Assembly (NCBI GenBank): GCA_965145485.1
Contig: CBCTCU010000005.1
Coordinates: forward strand, 45,271-109,270
Source: CABQCM01 sp965145485
GTDB taxonomy: Bacteria > Bacillota > Clostridia > Oscillospirales > Acutalibacteraceae
Reading direction: 5' to 3'
Length of the DNA: 64,000 bases
The number at the start of each line of letters is the position of its first letter. Within the stretch, counting starts at the first letter, position 1. The notes below the pieces were generated by a model. The model saw only the letters and a program-made list of their open reading frames with translations. It was not told the origin of the DNA and did not search any database. Shown here piece after piece: positions 60,001 through 64,000 of this stretch. The position numbers and the translations under genes were made by a program.

Positions 60001-62130
60001 GGTAAGCTTGTAGGGGTAACCATAGGTCTCATCGTACATCGTGGGCAGTGCATCGTAAGCCTTATAATTCAGGCTGTTGCCTACCTCATGCAGCTGATCG
60101 CCACGCTTTCCACCGGTAGGAGTATAGCAGGTGGTATACCCAAAGGACGATGTTGCATCGTCGCCCAAGCCGTTCTCCGCCCAGAAACGAACGCCAATTT
60201 CCAGCACGTCTCCAGCCGCCAGCTGCTTCTCCGGATCGGTGATCGGTCCGGTTTCAGCGTCAAAGCGGCTCCAGCCGGGGCTGCCTGGCACACTGCCAAC
60301 CGTTTTATAGCCAACAACTACGTCATGACCAGCCGTAGTCGCCTCAATGGCAGACGAGGTGTAATTGGCATCGCTCGTCATAGCAGCGGCAATCTGTTCG
60401 CCCGAGATGGTATAAAGCAGTTCCTGCGCACCATCGGTGACATCATATGCCTCAAAGTCATAAAACTGGGCCGGATTATTGTTGTAATTCGCACCGGGGA
60501 CGCAGAACCAGTGCTGCAGAACCGTATCGGTGCAGGGGAACCCGTAATCCTCGGTTCCTTTTGTAGCCTCGGCATTGTCAATCTTTACTTCATACACAAT
60601 TTCTTTATAGGAATATCCATATGTCGGGTCAGTTTGGGTTGTGGAATTATTGTACGCCTCCACACCAACCGATTTATCGGCCACCTTACCGGTATGATAG
60701 ACGCGGAAGAAGGGGCCGGCCCCGGCAACACCCTTGGGCATAAACATTTTAAGGACAAACCGGATGGTCTGGCCATCGGTCAGGGTGACGGGAACGGGAG
60801 CTGCCACCGACTTATCTCCCCAGAAGCCGTTTGTGCCCTCTTTCATACCAATGATTTCCATGCCGACCGTAGCCTTTTCGCTCTCGTCATAGGTAGCGGC
60901 GTTGGTTTCATTGCGGTCGGAATTATTCAGTAAATCCTTATAATCCCACTGAGCCAGAGTCGCACCCGCCTCGATCACCTTGCTCAGAGACATGCCAGAC
61001 AGGAAGAAATGCGTCTGGTTGTGGCAAACAACCTCAAAGGAAATTTCCTTGCCGCTGTTTTCTTCGCTGACGTCAAATTCAAAGCGAGCTTTGTGACCGA
61101 TTCCTGAATCTGGCGACCAGCGGTTGACATCGACATAATCCGCCTGCTCCAGCGTATCGCCAAAGATCAAGCTGTCGTCCGCATAAACATTGACGGTGAA
61201 TTTTTTTACACCAAGTCCATATTTGGTGGCAAAATCTAAATCGAGAGCATAATGACCTGCATCCAACGTCTGCGTAAGACCTTTGAACAGGGTCGCGTTG
61301 ACGTCCCCGTTTTTAGCGTCGTCAAAAGCCCCTTCATACGTCTGCGCCGTGTAAACTCGATTCTCTTCCGGCACCGATCCAACAACAGCGGGATGCAGGG
61401 TATAAGTAGCCAAAGCCGGAACGGTGATAAAGGTATTGACGTCATCCCCGCCTGTTTTGGACTGAGAAGGCTCCAGACCCCAAAGCACCGTGTTGGTGGT
61501 CACGTTAATATACTCCACACCATAGCAGGCCAGGGTCGCACCACCATTTACCCAGATGCGGCTCTGCATCAGCTTGTTAGGATCGGAATATCCTTCTTTG
61601 TCCAGCAGGATATCCCAAGTATACATTTTGACTTTTTGCCCCATGACGTAGGTATCGGTCATTTGAGCGATAACGTCCGGGGTGAATTCCACTTTACTGG
61701 TTAATTCCGCGTTATTGTCATACGCTACTTCCAAAAAACCCCAAGCTGCCGCCGTATTCAGTTCTCCGTTGAGGTAAACAACCACGCGCAGGGTGTCGCC
61801 CTGTTTAAAGAAGTCCGGAGTTCCATCAGTATTATTGTCATTATTGATCAGGCCCTGCGAATGGAACAGCCAGTTACCGTTGGCTGAAGTATCTACCCTC
61901 TGCGCACCGATAATGTAATCGGTCTTATGGTAGATCTGGCTATCGAGATAGTTCTTTGTGCCCGTTGCCTGTGCAGCGGCATCCAAATCGTCGACCGACC
62001 ACGTCTTGAGCGTGACGTCGACCGTTTCCCCATCGGCCAACACGCCAAACCCGCACACGGTGAACATGCCGATCACCATGAGCAGGGACAGCAGCGCAGC
62101 CAACGGACGCCTTAAGTAGCTTTTTTCCAT
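57100..62130 (-). CDS. 1676-residue secreted modular protein with dockerin
   Basis: Signal peptide about 1-33 (MEKSYLRRPLAALLSLLMVI). Most of the protein (about 35-1420) is a series of beta-sandwich modules of two alternating kinds: one with 'GDTLRVVVYLNGEL' / 'GYSDPNKLMQSR'-type stretches, and one with 'AGHYALDLDF' / 'GLGVKKFTVNV'-type stretches reminiscent of carbohydrate-binding modules. No catalytic domain is recognisable. Residues about 1423-1600 hold three helical repeats of the pattern 'ITLxxxxxVxxAxxAYxALT' (FIVAR-like spacer). The dockerin is at about 1607-1676 ('DVNDDGKVDAADALQCLQHS', 'DVDLDDDVDANDALYILQFS'). Probably an adhesin or substrate-binding component. ATG at 62130 follows GGGAGGGTATGTC. 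Confidence 0.92.
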   Translation of the reverse strand: MEKSYLRRPLAALLSLLMVIGMFTVCGFGVLADGETVDVTLKTWSVDDLDAAAQATGTKNYLDSQIYHKTDYIIGAQRVDTSANGNWLFHSQGLINNDNNTDGTPDFFKQGDTLRVVVYLNGELNTAAAWGFLEVAYDNNAELTSKVEFTPDVIAQMTDTYVMGQKVKMYTWDILLDKEGYSDPNKLMQSRIWVNGGATLACYGVEYINVTTNTVLWGLEPSQSKTGGDDVNTFITVPALATYTLHPAVVGSVPEENRVYTAQTYEGAFDDAKNGDVNATLFKGLTQTLDAGHYALDLDFATKYGLGVKKFTVNVYADDSLIFGDTLEQADYVDVNRWSPDSGIGHKARFEFDVSEENSGKEISFEVVCHNQTHFFLSGMSLSKVIEAGATLAQWDYKDLLNNSDRNETNAATYDESEKATVGMEIIGMKEGTNGFWGDKSVAAPVPVTLTDGQTIRFVLKMFMPKGVAGAGPFFRVYHTGKVADKSVGVEAYNNSTTQTDPTYGYSYKEIVYEVKIDNAEATKGTEDYGFPCTDTVLQHWFCVPGANYNNNPAQFYDFEAYDVTDGAQELLYTISGEQIAAAMTSDANYTSSAIEATTAGHDVVVGYKTVGSVPGSPGWSRFDAETGPITDPEKQLAAGDVLEIGVRFWAENGLGDDATSSFGYTTCYTPTGGKRGDQLHEVGNSLNYKAYDALPTMYDETYGYPYKLTTKTYELTEQEAADLNAKGFYALIGPSDLNHNHESYPITHYGYYFYNQTKGIYYQNFDGAQMMGVGGSGTVNEPITYFKGNMDKALDGYLNAGASAVFSDLTTTAGAVGQYAMNFAVTGEEGAEYTLTAYSVDGETVSPVGSRTFTASGSAETVQVAFNVRDSLVGKDLTFGMASSGAKLGFTGVTFEYVGALAADYTWSVADIAAASLDEDMTYEFTDKVVVGASIFKGGIVGDNTEPTGSPWELFYAGSLWTGDLTGVQAGDTLRMEVDMGTDEHVTNLDGKMASLKLQNDNVGYISEATSYTGRQYNDLVLKADPDFGYFYRTLTATITLPADNDELMNHIATEGGFNFILDNCQITNFGRNIYRAAIVNERTGETIFEIKGDEILPHLFNTAAYPSTNIEMVDGQAEFLIGSRVYDDEAPQDWWGYADYYIPAMDTIEDGMTLHVGAYVYYPNGGPIANGTGFTFKYKTAGASDYNDNLVDAQASPDVYANAEELWNDEYGYAYKDQYVEFTVPEGAAEAIAANGIKCLIGAPNNDFIAQPLECYGLYIYDPENEVMLYEADGAALYNGSFVQANLKRDPIIVTKTDPSKASAVVFSEGASGAVTEPLTVTFADLGLTPGVYSFNVAGDENIEAQAVIQLGEYGDYYTIGTEPFVVTEDILDATIGFVLQKEAGATAKVSGVELMMERELTADDAQSYEEDFNEQNQAAAGSVITKIDALPKTITLADEDAVVEARTAFDALTASQKALVTNIDILEAAEDAIEALKNLPENVANVIALIDALPEADAITLDNEAAVTEAQNAYNALSDEEKELVSNADKLTAAAAKIDDLKAQAVEDMINALPAVDAVTEDDRADVEAARDAYDALTDTQKALVSDAALDKLEALEAELDGGDIAYGDVNDDGKVDAADALQCLQHSVELITLEGDAFTAADVDLDDDVDANDALYILQFSVELIDTLPVEQ

Positions 62131-62621
62131 GACATACCCTCCCAAATTTATTGATAGACGCAAAGACAAGGCGGCATCCACCGCCCTATGTAAAACCAGC
62201 TCATCACCCAAGCGCGCCGGCGAAACGCGCCCCGGCCGACAGAACCGGATTTGACATCCTACTGGAAGGGCTATCCAGCCCGAAACATTTTACTGGACAG
62301 GACTTGCAGCCTGTCCTTAAATTACTTTAATAGTATCACAAACGAGAGAATATGTAAAGAATTTTTTAACAACTTTTTAATATATATCGTTCTTTTTTCT
62401 GTTGTCTTTATCCTTTTAAAATGCTAAAATAACGAGATTTTTCGACGGCCTAATGCATTGGATTATCTTTTGTTGCTACGTTTATGACAAAAATAGCGAT
62501 ATCACGCCCGTGGTAATGCTCATTGGCGGACGAGCCAGGATGACAATAAGGAACATCTCATTCTAGCCCCTATTTCTAATGTGCGTGTTCCGCGCGGTGG
62601 AGTTTTGCGCGCAAACGGTGG
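62131..62621. other. Intergenic region between the two giant genes
   Basis: Holds the promoter at 62330-62358 and a small UTR hairpin, GGACAGG/CCTGTCC (62295-62316). Nothing else recognised. Confidence 0.5.
62330..62358 (-). promoter_or_regulatory. Promoter of the giant dockerin protein gene
   Basis: On the minus strand TTTACA (62353-62358), 17 bp, TACTAT (62330-62335), in an AT-rich patch. The leader would be about 195 nt. Confidence 0.7.
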
Positions 62622-62658
62622 AAAAAAACAACCGCCGGGGTGAGAGCCCCGGCGGCTG
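62622..62658 (-). terminator. Terminator of the right-edge dockerin gene
   Basis: CCGCCGGGG / CCCCGGCGG stem (62632-62640 with 62647-62655); on the minus strand followed by TTGTTTTTTTCC. Confidence 0.92.
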
Positions 62659-62683
62659 CGTAGTTTATATGGGTTGTAAGGGT

Positions 62684-64000
62684 TTACTGCTCGACAGGCA
62701 GCGTATCAATCAGCTCAACCGAGAACTGGAGGATATAGAGCGCGTCGCTCGCGTCCACACCGTCATCCAGATCGACGTCGGCCGCCGTGAAAGCGTCCCC
62801 TTCCAGTGTAATCAGCTCCACACTGTGCTGCAGGCACTGCAGGGCGTCCGCCGCGTCCACTTTGCCGTCGTCGTTGACGTCGCCGTAGGCGATGTCACCG
62901 CCGTCGAGCGCTGCCTCCGCCGCTTCCAGCTTGGCAAGCACATCTTCGCCTACCAGCGCCTTCTGCGTGTCGGTCAATTCATCATAGGCGTCGCGCGCCG
63001 CTTCCACATCAGCCCGATCATCCTCGGTGATCGCACTCGCCTCGGGCAGCGCGTTGATCATGGCAATCACCGCGTCGGCCGCTTCCTGGTCGGCCTTCAG
63101 CTCGGCAATCTTCTCCACCGCCGCGTTGAGCTTGGTCACCGTGGCTTCGTCCACCAGCGTCTTGACCGTATCGCTCAGCGCGTCGTAAGCAGCCTTGGCC
63201 TCGTTGACCTCCGTCTCGTTCTCCAGCGTCAGCGCTTCCGGATCAGGAAGGGCGTTAATCATGGCAGTCACTTCATCGGCCGCCTCTTTGCCCTCTTTCA
63301 GCTCGGCAATCCGGTCGACCGCCGCCTGCAGGACCCCCGCGTTGGCCACCAGGGCCTGCTGCGCCTCGGTCAGGTTGCCATAGGCATCGTTGGCCGCGGT
63401 GACGGCAGCTTCGTCGTCCAGCGTCACAGCCGTCGGCAGCTTGGCGATGGCCGTCGCCACCTCAAAGGCGGCCGCCACATCGGCATTGTCCTCGCTCGCA
63501 TCCAGACGGCGCAGGTAGGACAGGGAGACGCTCGACAGGCTGGTCGACGCACCCGCGCCCTGGCGGATGGCAAAGCCAACCGGGTTGGCCGCCATATCGG
63601 CCGTCACGTTGAAGCTGACCGACGCATCGTCGGCCGTCACGGCCTTGGAGGCCAGCGGCACCAGCACGCCGTCGACCATCACGCCCACGTCGACCGTCAC
63701 GGTCCCCTCGCCCTCGATGGCGAGATCGTTCAGGTCAAGGCGGTAGGCGCCGGCCGACTCCACTTCGGTCGTCAGCGGAGCCTCAAACAGGCTCTGGTCG
63801 GTCTCGGTCTGGCGGAAAGAAATCCCCAGAATCACGTCGGTGTTATAATACTCGGCGGTGACCGGCTCGATAAATTCTTCGTTTTTGGTCCAGCCCATGG
63901 TCAGCAATTCGCCGCCGTTTTTCTGGAAGAGGTAAAGGTCCTGGGTCACGTTGTAGACATAGAAGCCATAGACCGTCTGGGGGCTGACGTCGTAGTGCGG
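62684..64000 (-). CDS. Large secreted modular protein with dockerin, 3' part only
   Basis: The last 438 residues; the gene continues past the right edge. The visible part starts inside a module ending 'TVYGFYVYNVTQDLYLFQKN', like the modules of the neighbouring giant protein ('YGYYFYNQTKGIYYQN'). A beta-sandwich follows ('GAYRLDLNDLAIEGEGTVTV'), then three helical spacer repeats ('AVTLDDEAAVTAANDAYGNL', 'ALTLENETEVNEAKAAYDAL', 'AITEDDRADVEAARDAYDEL') and a dockerin almost identical in DNA to that of the 57100 gene. GTG at 63949 is an internal codon, not a start. Tandem paralogue of the 57100 gene. Confidence 0.92.
   Translation of the reverse strand, partial: PHYDVSPQTVYGFYVYNVTQDLYLFQKNGGELLTMGWTKNEEFIEPVTAEYYNTDVILGISFRQTETDQSLFEAPLTTEVESAGAYRLDLNDLAIEGEGTVTVDVGVMVDGVLVPLASKAVTADDASVSFNVTADMAANPVGFAIRQGAGASTSLSSVSLSYLRRLDASEDNADVAAAFEVATAIAKLPTAVTLDDEAAVTAANDAYGNLTEAQQALVANAGVLQAAVDRIAELKEGKEAADEVTAMINALPDPEALTLENETEVNEAKAAYDALSDTVKTLVDEATVTKLNAAVEKIAELKADQEAADAVIAMINALPEASAITEDDRADVEAARDAYDELTDTQKALVGEDVLAKLEAAEAALDGGDIAYGDVNDDGKVDAADALQCLQHSVELITLEGDAFTAADVDLDDGVDASDALYILQFSVELIDTLPVEQ

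Noticed and set aside
57073..60933. Plus-strand open frames of 942 and 342 codons opposite the giant dockerin gene
   Set aside because: Antisense of a well-supported secreted modular protein; no signal peptide, ribosome site or recognisable domain.

Overview
The window looks like chromosomal DNA from a GC-rich member of the Clostridia (Oscillospiraceae/Ruminococcaceae-like) that builds a dockerin-based extracellular enzyme complex. Support for this placement: a Firmicutes-type ctsR-mcsA-mcsB-clpC stress operon, an orphan rpsU, a TPP-riboswitch-controlled thiC of clostridial type, strong consensus sigma-A promoters, GGAGG-type ribosome sites, and at least eight secreted proteins carrying dockerin pairs with the pattern DALxxLQxSVxLI. 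No tRNA or rRNA gene, insertion sequence, prophage or CRISPR array was seen.

Layout. 1-3.4 kb: the 5' part of a large secreted protein (minus), a divergent AraC regulator, a small secreted protein with an N-terminal dockerin, and a small Xre regulator. 3.5-15 kb: a lipoprotein, then a nine-gene minus-strand operon aroF-aroB-aroA-aroC-pheA-aroE-aroK-aroQ-tyrA covering every step from DAHP synthesis to prephenate dehydratase and dehydrogenase, then an unknown membrane protein. Three of these enzymes (AroA, PheA, AroE) carry unusual Gly/Pro/Ala-rich inserts. 15-16.2 kb is a gene-poor stretch with degenerate palindromic repeats. 16.2-20.3 kb: a giant GH172 (DUF2961) enzyme with CBM-like modules, Ig-like domains and a dockerin. 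20.5-38 kb: housekeeping genes (sorbose-1-P-reductase-like dehydrogenase, FSA/transaldolase, Ca2+ P-type ATPase, a BtrH-like hypothetical, carB, thiC, Xre, a GH28-like protein, rpsU, a DEDD exonuclease that appears to start at CTG, Xre). 38.2-38.6 kb: a strong candidate structured non-coding RNA.

38.7-51.6 kb is the most interesting region. Three consecutive modules each place a protein with a subtilisin-propeptide-like (inhibitor I9-like) domain directly upstream of a secreted dockerin-bearing protease: propeptide-dockerin protein then papain-family protease; lipoprotein then subtilase; lipoprotein then subtilase. Two further propeptide-like lipoproteins lead the cluster. The lipoproteins have a lipobox, a long Ser-rich tether and a free-standing domain homologous to the propeptides of the neighbouring subtilases. 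I infer a surface-anchored inhibitor/immunity or folding system for extracellular-complex proteases. Signs of recent rearrangement are strong: a 700-bp nearly identical repeat in the two subtilase genes, homogenised lipoprotein 5' ends, and two homopolymer frameshifts in the papain-like gene. gdhA sits inside the cluster on the opposite strand.

51.7-56.4 kb: the ctsR-mcsA-mcsB-clpC operon with a promoter and a candidate CtsR operator. 56.7 kb: a 47-residue Cys/Gly-rich peptide gene. 57.1-64 kb: two very large secreted modular proteins (beta-sandwich modules, three-helix repeats, dockerin), the second cut by the window end; they resemble the protein cut at the window start.
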